A stretch of 64,000 nucleotides of DNA from Rhodanobacter sp. DHG33 (GCF_014843005.1 NZ_JACYXM010000006.1:1-64000); one strand, 5' to 3'; shown: positions 1 through 9,971, counted from the stretch's first letter. A program made the numbers and translations. Notes: generated from the sequence alone by a model not told the origin.

Positions 1-258
1 GGTAACGTTCGATATGGCTCTGCTTCATGCTGTTCCTCGAATGTCCGACGCGCCGTATCTTTCCAGCACTCCTTACACCGCTCCCCGCGGTGGCTATGTT
101 GCTTCCCTAGGATGGAGACTGCAGGCGCATATGGGCTTGCTCCGTAAAACCACAGCGGCGCCCGATAAAACGAGAGAGGGCCATGATGCCAGCATGGATG
201 CGCTCCGGTTCGGCACGCGAATGCCTAGACGCTAGACCTGTCCACGATACTAGTAGCT
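1..258. other. No recognisable gene; lower-GC flank of an island scar
   Basis: This stretch is visibly less GC-rich than the rest of the window and holds only short open frames. The one at 14-235 on the plus strand (73 codons) resembles nothing I know and has no convincing ribosome binding site. It lies just beyond a decayed integrase, so it is probably the eroded end of an integrated element. I see nothing else in it. Confidence 0.4.
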
Positions 259-419
259 TCAGTTCAGCCAAACACTATGCTTGATTTCGCTTTCGGTCTT
301 CCGTCTCAAGCCTTTGCATCCATCTTGCGGAAAGGGGGGGCCTTCATCCGCATGCCGAATCGGGCCTTGCGGATCACTGCCTTGTAGTTACCTAAAATTG
401 TCTTGACGATGGTTGCCAT
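259..419 (-). pseudogene. Decayed tyrosine recombinase (integrase) N-terminus
   Basis: Translation from the ATG at 419 gives MATIVKT...NYKAVIRK...FRKMDAKA (37 residues). This closely resembles the N-terminal DNA-binding segment of phage/island tyrosine integrases (typically MATIVKTPSG.WKA.IRK...FRTKRDAE.W). The frame stops at 306. A one-base shift there resumes the family pattern (RRKTESEIKHSVWLN, like ARRTEDEM.RGVYI) until a second stop at 259. The catalytic core with its Arg/Arg/Tyr residues is absent, so the gene is dead. It starts about 140 bp from the tRNA-Val fragment and points away from it, which is the usual int/att arrangement. Recognition is by eye only. Confidence 0.62.
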
Positions 420-559
420 GCATTGAGTGTGTGGGAAAGTGCACCATTGCGCCGTACAACTTCCCGAAGCATGTCGATGTACCCGAATGTGAGTAGCCGA
501 CACGCTAGAATTTTCGCCGAAGCCCGCATCGCGCATGGGTTTCGCGGTGGGTGAATTTC

Positions 560-607
560 ACCTTGACATGGTAGGGGTCACAAGTTCGATCCTTGTACCG
601 CCCACCA
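560..607 (+). other. 3' fragment of tRNA-Val(GAC): att-type scar
   Basis: From 560 to 607 the sequence reads as the 3' part of a tRNA. The anticodon loop TTGACAT (563-569) carries GAC (565-567). The T-stem ACAAG/CTTGT (580-584/592-596) encloses the loop TTCGATC, and the acceptor strand ACCGCCC (597-603), an A discriminator and an encoded CCA follow. The 5' half is missing: no GGGCGGT acceptor strand and no D-arm lie upstream, and the anticodon stem loses pairing at its outer end (559-573). Partial tRNA copies running from the anticodon loop to the 3' end are typical of attachment sites used by tRNA-targeting integrases. Confidence 0.72.
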
Positions 608-683
608 GATACCATGCAACGGCGCGAACCCCGGTTCGCGCCGTTTCTTTTGGGGCCGGGCGCCCCGCAGCCGGAGCGTTGCG

Positions 684-1133
684 ATGGTCTATCTGTGGGT
701 CAAGAGCTTCCACGTACTGTTCGTGATCGCCTGGGTGGCCACGGTGTTCTACCTGCCGCGCATCCTGGTGAACCTCGCCGAGGCCGGCGACGAGCCCGCT
801 GTGAAGGCGCGGCTGCTGCTGATGGGGCGGAGGCTGTACAAGTTCGGCCACAACATGTTCGGCATGGCGTTCCTGTTCGGCCTGACGCTGTGGCAGGGCT
901 GGCGGCTGTTTCCGTCGAAACTGCCCGACGTGACTGCGGGCATGCACTGGATCGACGCCAAGCTGACCCTGGTGGCGGTCCTGCTCGCCTATTTCGTCTG
1001 GATGGGGCGCCTGCTCAAGCGTTGCGAGCAGGGCGGTGCGCTACCGTCCACGAAGACGCTGCGCCTGCTCAACGAACTGCCGGTGCTGCTGCTGCTGGGC
1101 GTGATCTTCCTGGTGTTGGCCAAGCCTTTCTAG
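684..1133 (+). CDS. CopD/HemJ-family membrane protein
   Basis: This is a 149-residue integral membrane protein with four probable transmembrane helices. The N-terminal pattern KSFHVLFVIAWVATVFYLPRI and the C-terminal RLLNELPVLLLL match the HemJ (UPF0093)/CopD superfamily. His10 sits where HemJ has its conserved histidine. HemJ proteins oxidise protoporphyrinogen IX in haem synthesis, whereas CopD proteins concern copper. The third-helix segment (WIDAKLTLV) differs from the usual HemJ LHxKL, so I do not assign a haem role. The gene stands alone, converging with the epimerase gene at 1156. The ATG at 684 follows a weak purine-rich stretch. Confidence 0.75.
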   Translation: MVYLWVKSFHVLFVIAWVATVFYLPRILVNLAEAGDEPAVKARLLLMGRRLYKFGHNMFGMAFLFGLTLWQGWRLFPSKLPDVTAGMHWIDAKLTLVAVLLAYFVWMGRLLKRCEQGGALPSTKTLRLLNELPVLLLLGVIFLVLAKPF

Positions 1134-1155
1134 CTCGGATCCGTGCGGCGGCCGC

Positions 1156-2163
1156 TCAGCGGTTGAAATACCCGCGGTACCACGTCACGAAGCGCTCCAC
1201 GCCCTCCTCGATGGAGGTGCCTGGCGCGTAGCCTACGTCGCGCCGCAGCGCCGACACGTCGGCCCAGGTGTCGGGCACATCGCCCGGCTGCATCGGCAGC
1301 AGGTTCTTCTCCACGCTGCGGCCCAGGTGTTGCTCCAGCAGCTCGATGAAGCGCAGCAGTTGCACCGGCTGGTCATTGCCGATGTTGTAGACGCGGTAGG
1401 GTGCGTTCGAGCTGCCCGGGTTCGGGGATTTCGCATCGTAGGCCGGGTCGGGCACGGCAGGGTGGTCGAGCGTGCGGATCACGCCTTCCACGATGTCGTC
1501 GACGTAGGTGAAGTCGCGGCTGTGGTTGCCGAAGTTGAACACGTCGATGGCTTCGCCGCGGCTGATGCGGTCGGCGAACAGCATCGGCGACATATCCGGC
1601 CGGCCCCACGGCCCGTACACGGTGAAAAAGCGCAGGCCGGTGGTGGGCAGGCCGTAGAGATGGCTGTAGCTGTGCGCCATCAGTTCGTTGGCTTTTTTCG
1701 TCGCGGCGTACAGGCTGACCGGGTGGTCCACCGCATCCTCCACCGCGAACGGCAGCTTGCGGTTGGCGCCGTAGACCGAGCTGGAGGACGCATAGACCAG
1801 ATGGTCGACGCCGCCATGGCGGCAGGCCTCGAGCATATTGCCGAAGCCGACCAGGTTGCTCTGCACGTAGGCCTGCGGATTCTTCAGCGAATAGCGTACG
1901 CCGGCTTGCGCGGCCAGGTTCACCACGCGCTTCGGCTTGAAGCTGGCGAACGCGTCGTTTATCGCGGCAGCGTCGGCCAGATCGGCACGGCGGTGGGTGT
2001 AGCCGGCGTGGCCGGCAACACGGGCGAGGCGGGCTTCCTTCAACGCCGGATCGTAGTAATCGTTGTGATTATCGATGCCCAGCACTTCGTCACCGCGCGC
2101 CAGCAGGCGTTCGGCCAGGGCGGCGCCGATGAAACCGGCGGTGCCGGTGACGAGGATGCGCAT
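1156..2163 (-). CDS. NAD-dependent epimerase, UDP-glucuronate 4-epimerase-like
   Basis: A 335-residue short-chain dehydrogenase/reductase of the extended class. It has the nucleotide-binding GTAGFIG loop at residues 7-13, the SSSSVYG segment near 126-132, and the catalytic Tyr152/Lys156 pair (YxxxK). The sequence around IDNHNDYYDPALK, AAQAGVRYS and FFTVYGPWGRPDMS is characteristic of the UDP-glucuronate/UDP-galacturonate 4-epimerases (EC 5.1.3.6), which supply nucleotide sugars for capsule and lipopolysaccharide. Length fits the family (about 335). No polysaccharide genes adjoin it here, so substrate is inferred only from sequence. It is transcribed away from thrS. Confidence 0.85.
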   Translation of the reverse strand: MRILVTGTAGFIGAALAERLLARGDEVLGIDNHNDYYDPALKEARLARVAGHAGYTHRRADLADAAAINDAFASFKPKRVVNLAAQAGVRYSLKNPQAYVQSNLVGFGNMLEACRHGGVDHLVYASSSSVYGANRKLPFAVEDAVDHPVSLYAATKKANELMAHSYSHLYGLPTTGLRFFTVYGPWGRPDMSPMLFADRISRGEAIDVFNFGNHSRDFTYVDDIVEGVIRTLDHPAVPDPAYDAKSPNPGSSNAPYRVYNIGNDQPVQLLRFIELLEQHLGRSVEKNLLPMQPGDVPDTWADVSALRRDVGYAPGTSIEEGVERFVTWYRGYFNR

Positions 2164-2217
2164 GGTTTCTTCCTTCGCGAGCAGGGCGACAGTGTAGCCG
2201 TTGCGACCATGGCTCGA

Positions 2218-2247
2218 TTGACGGCGCGGGCGGCGCTAGACTACGTT
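2218..2247 (+). promoter_or_regulatory. Weak candidate promoter for the thrS leader
   Basis: TTGACG at 2218-2223 is a good -35 match. An 18-bp spacer then leads to TACGTT at 2242-2247, a poor -10. It would start transcription roughly 50 nt before the candidate leader peptide. The call rests on this match and on the lack of any co-directional gene upstream. Confidence 0.3.
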
Positions 2248-2307
2248 TCCAGCATGGTTTCCCAGAGGCAAGGTGGCCCGCGCGCAAGTGCCGGCCGAGT
2301 GTGCGAC

Positions 2308-2334
2308 ATGTCCACTACCCACCGAACACCTTGA
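2308..2334 (+). promoter_or_regulatory. Candidate Thr-rich leader peptide of thrS (MSTTHRTP)
   Basis: A short open frame ATG...TGA encodes MSTTHRTP, with three threonine codons (ACT, ACC, ACA) among eight. It ends 25 bp before an intrinsic terminator-like hairpin that lies directly upstream of thrS. Leader peptides rich in the cognate amino acid followed by a terminator are the hallmark of ribosome-mediated attenuation (for example pheM before pheST in Escherichia coli). A Shine-Dalgarno site is weak (GAG about 9 bases upstream). A strong competing antiterminator stem is not obvious; TGTCC at 2309-2313 could pair with GGACG of the terminator's 5' arm. Suggestive, not proven. Confidence 0.42.
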
Positions 2335-2359
2335 ATTTCCGCCTAGCCCTACCTTGTCG

Positions 2360-2383
2360 AAAGGACGCTGTGGCGTCCTTTTT
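2360..2383 (+). terminator. Intrinsic terminator-like hairpin just before thrS
   Basis: AAAGGACGC (2360-2368), loop TGTG, GCGTCCTTT (2373-2381), continuing in T residues. The 9-bp stem ends 25 bp before the thrS ATG. The gene upstream runs on the other strand, so there is no plus-strand transcript here to terminate except thrS's own. This favours an attenuator in the thrS leader. Confidence 0.7.
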
Positions 2384-2407
2384 CGTTTCCGGAGCATCCG
2401 TTTTCCC

Positions 2408-4309
2408 ATGATCGAGATCACGCTACCCGACGGCAGCAAGCGCCCGTTCGACCACCCCGTGTCCGTGCAGGACGTGGCCGCCTCTATCGGCGCCGGCCTG
2501 GCCAAGGCCACCTTGGCCGGCAAGGTGGACGGCAGGCTGGTGGATGCCAGCTTCCCCATCGACCGCGACGCCAGCCTCGAGATCGTCACCGAGAAAAGCC
2601 CCGAGGCGCTGGACATCCTGCGCCACTCCACCGCGCATCTGCTGGCGCAGGCGGTGCAGCGCCTGTATCCGGGGGCGCAGGTCACGATCGGTCCGGTGAT
2701 CGACAACGGCTTCTATTACGACTTCGCCTACGAGCGCCCGTTCACGCCCGACGATCTGGCAAAGATCGAGGTGGAGATGGAGAAGATCGTCAAGGAAGCG
2801 CTGCCGGTGACGCGCAGCGTGAAGTCGCGCGACGACGCGGTGGCGTTCTTCCGCGGCATCGGCGAGGCGTACAAGGCGGAGATCATCGAGAGCATCCCGG
2901 CCAACGAGGAGCTGTCGCTCTATTCGCAGGGCGAGTTCACCGATCTGTGCCGCGGCCCGCACGTGCCCAATACGGGCAAGCTGCGCGCCTTCAAGTTGAT
3001 GAAGGTGGCCGGTGCGTATTGGCGCGGCGACTCCAACAACGCGATGCTGACCCGCATCTACGGCACGGCCTGGTTGAACGACAAGGACCTCAAGGCCTAC
3101 CTGCACCAGCTGGAGGAGGCCGAGAAGCGCGACCACCGCAAGATCGGCAAGGCACTCGACCTGTTCCACCAGCAGGAGGAAGGCCCCGGCATGGTGTTCT
3201 GGCACCCGCGCGGCTGGGCGATCTGGCAGCAGGTGGAGCAGTACATGCGCGGCGTCTACCGCAAGAGCGGCTACCAGGAAGTGCGCTGCCCGCAGGTGCT
3301 GGATGTCTCGCTGTGGAAGAAGTCTGGCCACTGGGACAACTATGCCGAGAACATGTTCTTTACCGAGTCGGAGAAGCGCACCTACGCGCTGAAGCCGATG
3401 AACTGCCCCGGCCACGTGCAGATCTTCAATTCCGGCCTGCACAGCTACCGCGACCTGCCGATCCGCTATGGCGAATTCGGCGGCTGCCATCGCAACGAAC
3501 CCTCCGGCGCGCTGCACGGCATCATGCGCGTGCGCGCGTTCACCCAGGACGATGGCCACGTCTTCTGCACGCCCGGGCAGATCGAGCCTGAGGTCACCGC
3601 CTTCCACCGGCGGGCGATGCAGGTCTATGCCGATTTCGGCTTCGACAACATCGCGTTGAAGATCGCGCTGCGTCCGGACAAGCGCATCGGCTCGGACGAG
3701 GTATGGGACAAGGCCGAGGAAGCGCTGCGTGCCGCGCTGCGTGCCGCTGGCGTCGCCTGGGAGGAATTGCCGGGCGAGGGTGCCTTCTACGGCCCCAAGA
3801 TCGAGTACCACATGAAGGACTCGATCGGCCGCGCCTGGCAGGTTGGCACCATGCAGGTGGACTTCATGATGCCTGAGCGCCTGGGGGCCGAGTATGTGGA
3901 CGAGCACAGCCAGCGCCAGCATCCGGTGATGCTGCACCGGGCCATCGTGGGTTCGATGGAGCGTTTCATCGGCATCCTGATCGAGCACCACGCCGGCCTG
4001 CTGCCGCCGTGGCTGGCCCCGGTGCAGGCCGCGGTGTTCAGCATCACCGACGCCCAGGCCGGATATGCCGGCGACGTGGCGCAAGCCCTTGTCGAGAAAG
4101 GTTTCCGCGTAGAGGCCGATTTGCGCAATGAGAAGGTCGGCTATAAAATCCGCGAGCATACGTTGCAGAAAATCCCTTATCTTCTGGTGGTCGGTGACCG
4201 CGAGAAGGAAGCGGGGGCCGTTTCCGTGCGTACTCGTTCGGGTGAGGATCTGGGCAGCATGCCGCTGGCCGACTTCATCGGGCGACTGCAGGCCGAAACG
4301 CAGCGCTGA
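2408..4309 (+). CDS. thrS: Threonyl-tRNA synthetase
   Basis: Charges tRNA-Thr with threonine in the cytoplasm (class II synthetase). The 633-residue product has an N-terminal TGS domain (about 1-60), the editing domain with the zinc-like HSTAH motif at 73-77, the catalytic core with MNCPGH and the motif 2 region [16 protein letters not shown]...QDDGH, and a C-terminal anticodon-binding domain (about 535-633). Start: the frame is open further upstream, but the ATG at 2408 begins with the canonical MIEITLPDG and gives the family length. It heads the thrS-infC-rpmI-rplT-pheST-ihfA operon. A hairpin and a Thr-rich mini-ORF precede it, suggesting attenuation control. Confidence 0.98.
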   Translation: MIEITLPDGSKRPFDHPVSVQDVAASIGAGLAKATLAGKVDGRLVDASFPIDRDASLEIVTEKSPEALDILRHSTAHLLAQAVQRLYPGAQVTIGPVIDNGFYYDFAYERPFTPDDLAKIEVEMEKIVKEALPVTRSVKSRDDAVAFFRGIGEAYKAEIIESIPANEELSLYSQGEFTDLCRGPHVPNTGKLRAFKLMKVAGAYWRGDSNNAMLTRIYGTAWLNDKDLKAYLHQLEEAEKRDHRKIGKALDLFHQQEEGPGMVFWHPRGWAIWQQVEQYMRGVYRKSGYQEVRCPQVLDVSLWKKSGHWDNYAENMFFTESEKRTYALKPMNCPGHVQIFNSGLHSYRDLPIRYGEFGGCHRNEPSGALHGIMRVRAFTQDDGHVFCTPGQIEPEVTAFHRRAMQVYADFGFDNIALKIALRPDKRIGSDEVWDKAEEALRAALRAAGVAWEELPGEGAFYGPKIEYHMKDSIGRAWQVGTMQVDFMMPERLGAEYVDEHSQRQHPVMLHRAIVGSMERFIGILIEHHAGLLPPWLAPVQAAVFSITDAQAGYAGDVAQALVEKGFRVEADLRNEKVGYKIREHTLQKIPYLLVVGDREKEAGAVSVRTRSGEDLGSMPLADFIGRLQAETQR

Positions 4310-4341
4310 AGGCGTTGCACGGCCTAATCAAAACTTCTTCT

Positions 4342-4357
4342 GGAGGATAGTGGTATC
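4342..4357 (+). promoter_or_regulatory. Shine-Dalgarno and AUC start that fix the infC N-terminus
   Basis: GGAGG at 4342-4346 stands 8 bases before ATC at 4355-4357. The strong ribosome binding site placed before a rare start codon decides the gene start and is the feature through which IF-3 discriminates against its own message. Confidence 0.85.
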
Positions 4358-4882
4358 GCTACCACCGACAACAAGGGTAATCGCCGTAACCTGGAAATCC
4401 GCGTTCCACGCGTACGCGTGATCGGCGCCGATGCTGAGCAGCTGGGCATCCTCACCCGTGACGAGGCGCTCGCTCTGGCGCAGGAAGCAGGGATGGACCT
4501 GGTCGAGATCCAGCCGAACGGCGATCCGCCGGTCTGCCGCATCATGGACTACGGCAAGTTCAAGTTCGAAGCCCAGAAGAAGGCCCAGGCCGCCAAGAAG
4601 AAGCAGAAGCAGGTCGAGATCAAGGAAGTGAAGTTCCGTCCGGTCACGGACGTGGGCGACTACGAGATCAAGCTGCGCAACATGCTTCGCTTCCTCGAGG
4701 AAGGCGACAAGGTCAAGGTCACCATCCGCTTCCGCGGCCGCGAGATGTCGCACCAGGACCTGGGCCAGGAAATGGCCAAGCGCATCCAGACCGACATCGG
4801 CGAGAACGGCCAGGTGGAATCCTTCCCGCGTCTGGAAGGCCGCCAGATGGTCATGATGATCGGTCCCAAGAAGAAGCAGTGA
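4355..4882 (+). CDS. infC: Translation initiation factor IF-3, AUC start codon
   Basis: IF-3 binds the 30S subunit, prevents premature 50S joining and proofreads start-codon selection. The N-terminal domain includes [16 protein letters not shown] and the C-terminal domain [10 protein letters not shown]. No ATG, GTG or TTG lies in the right place: the first usual start (GTG at 4418) would remove the first 21 residues of the N-domain. ATC at 4355 aligns with the family N-terminus and is preceded by GGAGG (4342-4346) at ideal spacing, giving 175 residues. infC is known for AUU-type starts, which let IF-3 repress its own synthesis. The same feedback is likely here. Confidence 0.95.
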   Translation: MATTDNKGNRRNLEIRVPRVRVIGADAEQLGILTRDEALALAQEAGMDLVEIQPNGDPPVCRIMDYGKFKFEAQKKAQAAKKKQKQVEIKEVKFRPVTDVGDYEIKLRNMLRFLEEGDKVKVTIRFRGREMSHQDLGQEMAKRIQTDIGENGQVESFPRLEGRQMVMMIGPKKKQ

Positions 4883-5119
4883 GGCGACGGCGGCCTGCGG
4901 GCTGCCGTTTCGCATGGGGCAAGGGCAGGCACCCTGCCCGGATGTGCGCCACGGGCTGGCGCCAGTCCCGTTTTCCCCGTACAATTAGCAGTTCGACCCG
5001 CCAGGAAGGGTCGTGAACCGATGTCGGCAGGATGGAAAGCGCGGCCTTGCGGTCGCCGCCGAATCAGTCAGAAACCGGGCTGTTCTCATTAGAGAGCGAC
5101 CCCATCAAGGAGCATTCCC
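4883..5119 (+). promoter_or_regulatory. infC-rpmI spacer; possible internal promoter and L20 leader
   Basis: This 237-bp gap is long for this operon. It holds a palindrome GGGCAGG-CAC-CCTGCCC (4923-4939) and a good -10 hexamer TACAAT (4980-4985) without a clear -35. In enterobacteria this region carries the RNA structure through which ribosomal protein L20 represses rpmI-rplT. I infer a comparable role from position only. Confidence 0.35.
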
Positions 5120-5317
5120 ATGCCCAAGATCAAGACCAACCGGGCGGCCGCGAAGCGTTTTCGCAAGACCGCTTCGGGCAAGTTCAAGGCCGGTCACGCC
5201 TTCAAGTCGCACATCCTGACCAAGAAGTCGACCAAGCGTAAGCGCAACCTGCGCGCCACCAACCACGTCAAGGCGTGCGACACCAAGGGTGTGGCTCGCA
5301 TGTTGCCGTATCTCTGA
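5120..5317 (+). CDS. rpmI: 50S ribosomal protein L35
   Basis: A 65-residue, very basic protein starting [14 protein letters not shown], the classic L35 signature, with [10 protein letters not shown] in the middle and ARMLPYL at the end. It is part of the large ribosomal subunit. AAGGAG lies just upstream of the ATG. It sits in the invariant infC-rpmI-rplT order and is separated from rplT by 17 bp, so the two are co-translated. Confidence 0.98.
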   Translation: MPKIKTNRAAAKRFRKTASGKFKAGHAFKSHILTKKSTKRKRNLRATNHVKACDTKGVARMLPYL

Positions 5318-5334
5318 ACCGGGAGGACTAGACC

Positions 5335-5694
5335 ATGGCTCGTGTAAAGCGTGGCGTTACCGCCCGTCGTCGTCACAAAAAGATCATTGGCCGCGCGAAG
5401 GGCTACTACAACGCCCGCCGCAAGGTTTTCCGCGTAGCCAACCAGGCCGTCATCAAGGCCGGCCAGTACGCGTACATCGGCCGCAAGCAGAAGAAGCGCC
5501 AGTTCCGCGCCCTGTGGATCGTGCGTATCAACGCTGCTGCCCGTCAGTTCGGCCTGTCCTACAGCCGCCTCATCAACGGCCTGCTGAAGGCCGGCATCAC
5601 GGTCGACCGCAAGGTGCTGGCCGACATCGCCGTGCACGACATCAAGGCGTTTGGTGCGATCGCGGAAAAGGCGAAGGCCGCACTGGCAGCGTAA
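5335..5694 (+). CDS. rplT: 50S ribosomal protein L20
   Basis: A 119-residue protein starting [23 protein letters not shown], unmistakably L20, which binds 23S rRNA early in assembly of the large subunit. In enterobacteria L20 also represses translation of rpmI and rplT. Length is normal. It follows rpmI directly and is followed by a dispersed palindrome and a strong terminator before pheS. Confidence 0.98.
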   Translation: MARVKRGVTARRRHKKIIGRAKGYYNARRKVFRVANQAVIKAGQYAYIGRKQKKRQFRALWIVRINAAARQFGLSYSRLINGLLKAGITVDRKVLADIAVHDIKAFGAIAEKAKAALAA

Positions 5695-5703
5695 TCTGTG
5701 CGC

Positions 5704-5753
5704 TCATCCTTGATCGCCGAGATCAAGAAGCGGCCATCCATGGCCGCACTCTT
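5704..5753 (+). repeat. Dispersed palindromic intergenic repeat, copy A
   Basis: A first stem, CTTGATC...GATCAAG, is followed by the palindrome GCGGCCATCCATGGCCGC and ACTCTTC. The same two-part layout recurs at 18161-18217 and, inverted, at 21844-22016. The ATG inside this palindrome opens a nine-codon frame (MAALFRGCA) that precedes the pheS terminator, but it has only one Phe codon. Confidence 0.7.
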
Positions 5754-5776
5754 CAGGGGATGCGCGTAACGTCTGC

Positions 5777-6835
<1,059 letters not shown>

Positions 6836-6854
6836 ACGCCGCAGGAACCGTGAC

Positions 6855-9245
6855 ATGAAATTCTCCGAGAACTGGCTGCGCCAGCATGTGCCGACCAAGG
6901 CGTCGCGCGACGAACTTTCCGCGACGCTGACCGCCATCGGCCTGGAAGTCGAAGACGTCGCCGCGCTGGGCGATTCGCTGGCCGGCGTGGTCGTGGCGCG
7001 CATCGTCAGCGCGCAAAAGCACCCCGAGGCCGATCGCCTGCAGGTGTGCGAGGTGGATACGGGCAACGGCACCGTGCAGATCGTCTGCGGCGCCCCCAAT
7101 GCGCGCGCAGGCCTGGTGGCGCCGTTGGCCACGGTCGGTGCGGTGCTTCCGGGCGGCATCGCCATCAAGGCGGCGAAGCTGCGCGGCGTCGACTCGTCCG
7201 GCATGCTGTGCTCGGCCAAGGAACTGGGCATCGATCCGGATGCCTCGGGCCTGCTCGAACTCCCGGCCGATGCCCCGGTGGGCACGCCGCTCGCAGCCTA
7301 CCTCGGTCTGCCGGACGCCAGCATCGAGATCAAGCTCACGCCCAACCGCGCCGACTGCTTCAGCGTGCGCGGCATCGCGTTCGACGTCGCCGCCGCGCTG
7401 GGTGGCGAGGTGCAGCCGCTGGATGCGACTCCGGTGCCTGCTGGCAGCGACGTGGGGATGGAGATCGCCCTGGAGGCCGGCCCGCGCGTGCCGCGCTTCG
7501 CCGGCCGCGTGATCGATGGCGTGGACGCCCGCGTGGCGACGCCCGTGTGGATGGCCGAACGCCTGCGCCGCAGCGGCCTGCGTCCGATCAGCTTCCTGGT
7601 CGACGTCACCCAGTACGTGATGCTGGAACTGGGCCAGCCGATGCACGCCTTCGACAAGGACAAGCTGGAAGGCGGCATCGTCGTGCGTCCGGCGCGTGCC
7701 GGCGAGTCGCTGCCGCTGCTCGACGGCCGCACCGTCGAGCTGGACGGTGATTTCCTCGTCGTCGCCGACGGCCGTGACGGCAGGGGCGAGCGTGCAGTGG
7801 CCCTGGGCGGAATCATGGGCGGCGCCGAAACGCGCGTCACCGACACCACGGTCAGCGTGTTCCTGGAAGCGGCGCACTGGATTCCGTCGGCCATCATCGG
7901 CCGCAGCCGCCGGCTCGGCATGCACACCGACGCGGGGCATCGCTTCGAGCGCGGCGTCGATCCCGAGCTGCCGCCCATCGCCATCGAGTACGCGACCAGG
8001 CTGATCCTCGACATCGCCGGCGGCACACCCGGTCCGTTGCTCGATGTCACGCTGCCCGGGCAGATGCAGGCGCCGCAACCGATCCTGCTGCGGCGTGCCA
8101 GGCTGGTGCGCGTGCTCGGCCTGGCCGTGCCCGATGCCGAGGTCGCGCGCATCTTCACCGCGCTGGGCATGAAGGTCGAGCCGCTGGCCGAGGGCTGGCG
8201 GGTCACCGCACCCAGCCGACGCTTCGACATCGAGCGCGAGGAAGACCTGGTCGAGGAAGTCGCGCGCATCTTCGGCTACGACCGCATTCCCACCGCCACG
8301 CCGGCGGGCGCCTTGGCGCTGTCTTCCGAGCCGGAAGCGCGCATCGGCGAACTGGCGCTGCGCGAGCAGCTCGCCGCCCGCGGCTATTTCGAGGCGGTGA
8401 ACCTGTCCTTCGTCTCCGCCGACCTGCTGGCGCGCTGGGGTTTCGAAGGGCAAGGCGTGCCGCTGGCCAACCCGCTGTCCGCCGATCTGGCGGTGATGCG
8501 CCCCTCGCTGCTGCCGGGCCTGGTGGAGGCGCTGCGCCACAACCGCGCGCGCCAGCAGGAGCGGGTACGCCTGTTCGAAGTCGCACGCGTGTTCGCCGCG
8601 GGCAATCCCCCGGTCGAAACCCCCAGCCTGGCCATTGTCGCCAGCGGCAACGCGCATGCCGAGCAGTGGGGCGAGCCCTCCCGCGCCCTGGATTTCTTCG
8701 ACCTCAAGGGCGACCTCGATGCCTTGCTCGCCTGGGGCGGCGAGGCGGAGCGCTGGACGGTGCACGCCGACGACCTGCCGCCCTGGCTCCATCCCGGCCG
8801 CGGCGCGCGGCTCGCCCGCGACGGCAAGACGGCTGGCTGGCTCGGTGCCCTGCATCCGCAGCTGGCCAAGGCGCTGGACCTGGGGCCGGACGTGCACGTG
8901 CTGGAACTGGCGCTGGAGCCGCTGCTGGCCCGCCGCCTGCCCAGGGCGGAGCCGGTGGCGCGTTTTCCCATGGTGCGCCGCGACATTGCCGTCGAGGTGC
9001 CGGAAGACGTTACCTGGTCACAGATCGGCGAGGCCGTTCGCAGCAGTCTCGGTGGCGTGCTGAAGGAGCTGCGCCTGTTCGACCGTTATAGCGGCAAGGG
9101 GGTCGAAGCGGGCCGAAAAAGTATCGCTATGGGCTTGATTTTGCAGGATGCTTCCCGCACGCTTGTGGACGACGACGCAGACCGTTGCGTGCGGCAGGCG
9201 ATTGCCGCACTGGAACAGACATGCCAGGCAAAGTTGCGAGGATGA
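6855..9245 (+). CDS. pheT: Phenylalanyl-tRNA synthetase beta subunit
   Basis: The 796-residue beta subunit handles tRNA binding and editing of misactivated tyrosine. Domains in order: EMAP-like tRNA-binding fold (about 39-150), the B3/B4 editing module, the B5 DNA/RNA-binding-like domain, a catalytic-like core, and the C-terminal FDX-ACB anticodon-binding domain (from about [12 protein letters not shown] to the end). The frame is open far upstream inside pheS, but the ATG at 6855 starts the canonical [12 protein letters not shown] and fits the usual length. The stop lies one base before the ihfA start, so the two are translationally coupled. Confidence 0.98.
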   Translation: MKFSENWLRQHVPTKASRDELSATLTAIGLEVEDVAALGDSLAGVVVARIVSAQKHPEADRLQVCEVDTGNGTVQIVCGAPNARAGLVAPLATVGAVLPGGIAIKAAKLRGVDSSGMLCSAKELGIDPDASGLLELPADAPVGTPLAAYLGLPDASIEIKLTPNRADCFSVRGIAFDVAAALGGEVQPLDATPVPAGSDVGMEIALEAGPRVPRFAGRVIDGVDARVATPVWMAERLRRSGLRPISFLVDVTQYVMLELGQPMHAFDKDKLEGGIVVRPARAGESLPLLDGRTVELDGDFLVVADGRDGRGERAVALGGIMGGAETRVTDTTVSVFLEAAHWIPSAIIGRSRRLGMHTDAGHRFERGVDPELPPIAIEYATRLILDIAGGTPGPLLDVTLPGQMQAPQPILLRRARLVRVLGLAVPDAEVARIFTALGMKVEPLAEGWRVTAPSRRFDIEREEDLVEEVARIFGYDRIPTATPAGALALSSEPEARIGELALREQLAARGYFEAVNLSFVSADLLARWGFEGQGVPLANPLSADLAVMRPSLLPGLVEALRHNRARQQERVRLFEVARVFAAGNPPVETPSLAIVASGNAHAEQWGEPSRALDFFDLKGDLDALLAWGGEAERWTVHADDLPPWLHPGRGARLARDGKTAGWLGALHPQLAKALDLGPDVHVLELALEPLLARRLPRAEPVARFPMVRRDIAVEVPEDVTWSQIGEAVRSSLGGVLKELRLFDRYSGKGVEAGRKSIAMGLILQDASRTLVDDDADRCVRQAIAALEQTCQAKLRG

Positions 9246-9246
9246 G

Positions 9247-9546
9247 ATGGCGCTGACCAAGGCGGATATGGCCGAGCGGCTTTTCCTGGACGTGGGCCTC
9301 AACAAGCGTGAAGCCAAGGAATTCGTGGACGCTTGTTTCGAGGTGGTCCGTGAAGCACTGGAGAAGGGGGAGCAGGTGAAACTGTCGGGTTTCGGCAATT
9401 TCGACCTGCGCGAGAAGAACCAGCGGCCGGGGCGCAATCCCAAGACGGGCGAGGAGATTCCGATCTCGGCGCGTCGGGTGGTGACGTTCCGGCCAGGGCA
9501 GAAACTCAAGGTGCGAGTCGAGGGCTATGCTGGACCAAGGGAATAA
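9247..9546 (+). CDS. ihfA: Integration host factor alpha subunit
   Basis: A 99-residue HU/IHF-family protein: [13 protein letters not shown] at the start, then the beta-arm [22 protein letters not shown] and [15 protein letters not shown]. With IhfB it bends DNA sharply at specific sites and supports transcription, recombination and replication. It follows pheT by one base, the conserved arrangement in gammaproteobacteria, and its 3' end overlaps the MerR-type gene by 20 bp. Confidence 0.97.
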   Translation: MALTKADMAERLFLDVGLNKREAKEFVDACFEVVREALEKGEQVKLSGFGNFDLREKNQRPGRNPKTGEEIPISARRVVTFRPGQKLKVRVEGYAGPRE

Positions 9547-9883
9547 CACCGAACTGCCGCCCATCCCGGCCAAGCGCTACTTCACCATCGGCGAAGTGGG
9601 CGAGCTGTGCGGAGTGAAGCCGCACGTGCTGCGTTACTGGGAGCAGGAGTTCCCCGCGCTCAACCCGGTGAAGCGCCGCGGCAACCGTCGCTACTACCAG
9701 CGCCACGACGTGCTGATGATCCGTCAGATCCGCGCACTGCTGTACGACGAAGGTTTCACCATCACCGGCGCGCGTGCGCGGCTGGAAGGCCCGCAGGCGC
9801 GTGTCGAGGCGAGCATGTCGCACCAGATCGTGCATCAGGTGCGCCTGGAGCTGGAAGAAGTTCTGGCCCTGCTGCGCCGCTGA
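9527..9883 (+). CDS. MerR-family transcriptional regulator
   Basis: A 118-residue protein with a MerR-type winged helix-turn-helix (about 18-85): [25 protein letters not shown], then RRGNRRYY and [22 protein letters not shown]. The C-terminus is a short helix and there is no metal- or drug-binding domain. Short MerR proteins of this kind regularly follow ihfA in xanthomonads and pseudomonads; their targets are unknown to me. The start overlaps the ihfA end by 20 bp in another frame. Confidence 0.9.
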   Translation: MLDQGNNTELPPIPAKRYFTIGEVGELCGVKPHVLRYWEQEFPALNPVKRRGNRRYYQRHDVLMIRQIRALLYDEGFTITGARARLEGPQARVEASMSHQIVHQVRLELEEVLALLRR

Positions 9884-9936
9884 GCGCATTCCTCTGTTAT
9901 AGTTCGCGCTTTCCGATCGCATGATCGCGAAGCACA

Positions 9937-9960
9937 AAAGGCGGCCACGTTGCCGCCTTT
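9937..9960 (+). terminator. Hairpin after the merR gene, before tRNA-Pro
   Basis: AAAGGCGGC (9937-9945), loop CACGTT, GCCGCCTTT (9952-9960). The nine-pair perfect stem ends in TTT only, without a longer T-tract. It probably terminates the thrS-to-merR operon and lies 11 bp before the tRNA. Confidence 0.6.
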
Positions 9961-9971
9961 CGAGTCAAAGT

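Noticed and set aside
14-235. 73-codon plus-strand open frame at the left edge
   Set aside because: No ribosome binding site, no recognisable features, and it lies in a decayed element end.
532-607. A complete tRNA-Val gene
   Set aside because: The 3' half is clear, but the 5' acceptor strand and D-arm are absent and the anticodon stem breaks at its outer pairs, so only a fragment is annotated.
2423-4159. Long minus-strand open frame opposite thrS
   Set aside because: Antisense shadow of a certain gene in high-GC DNA. It has no domain, and its composition mirrors thrS codon bias. Similar long frames opposite pheT, the DUF5107 gene, hrpA, the M16 peptidase, the glucan synthase, mrcB, yoaA and ppk were dropped for the same reason.
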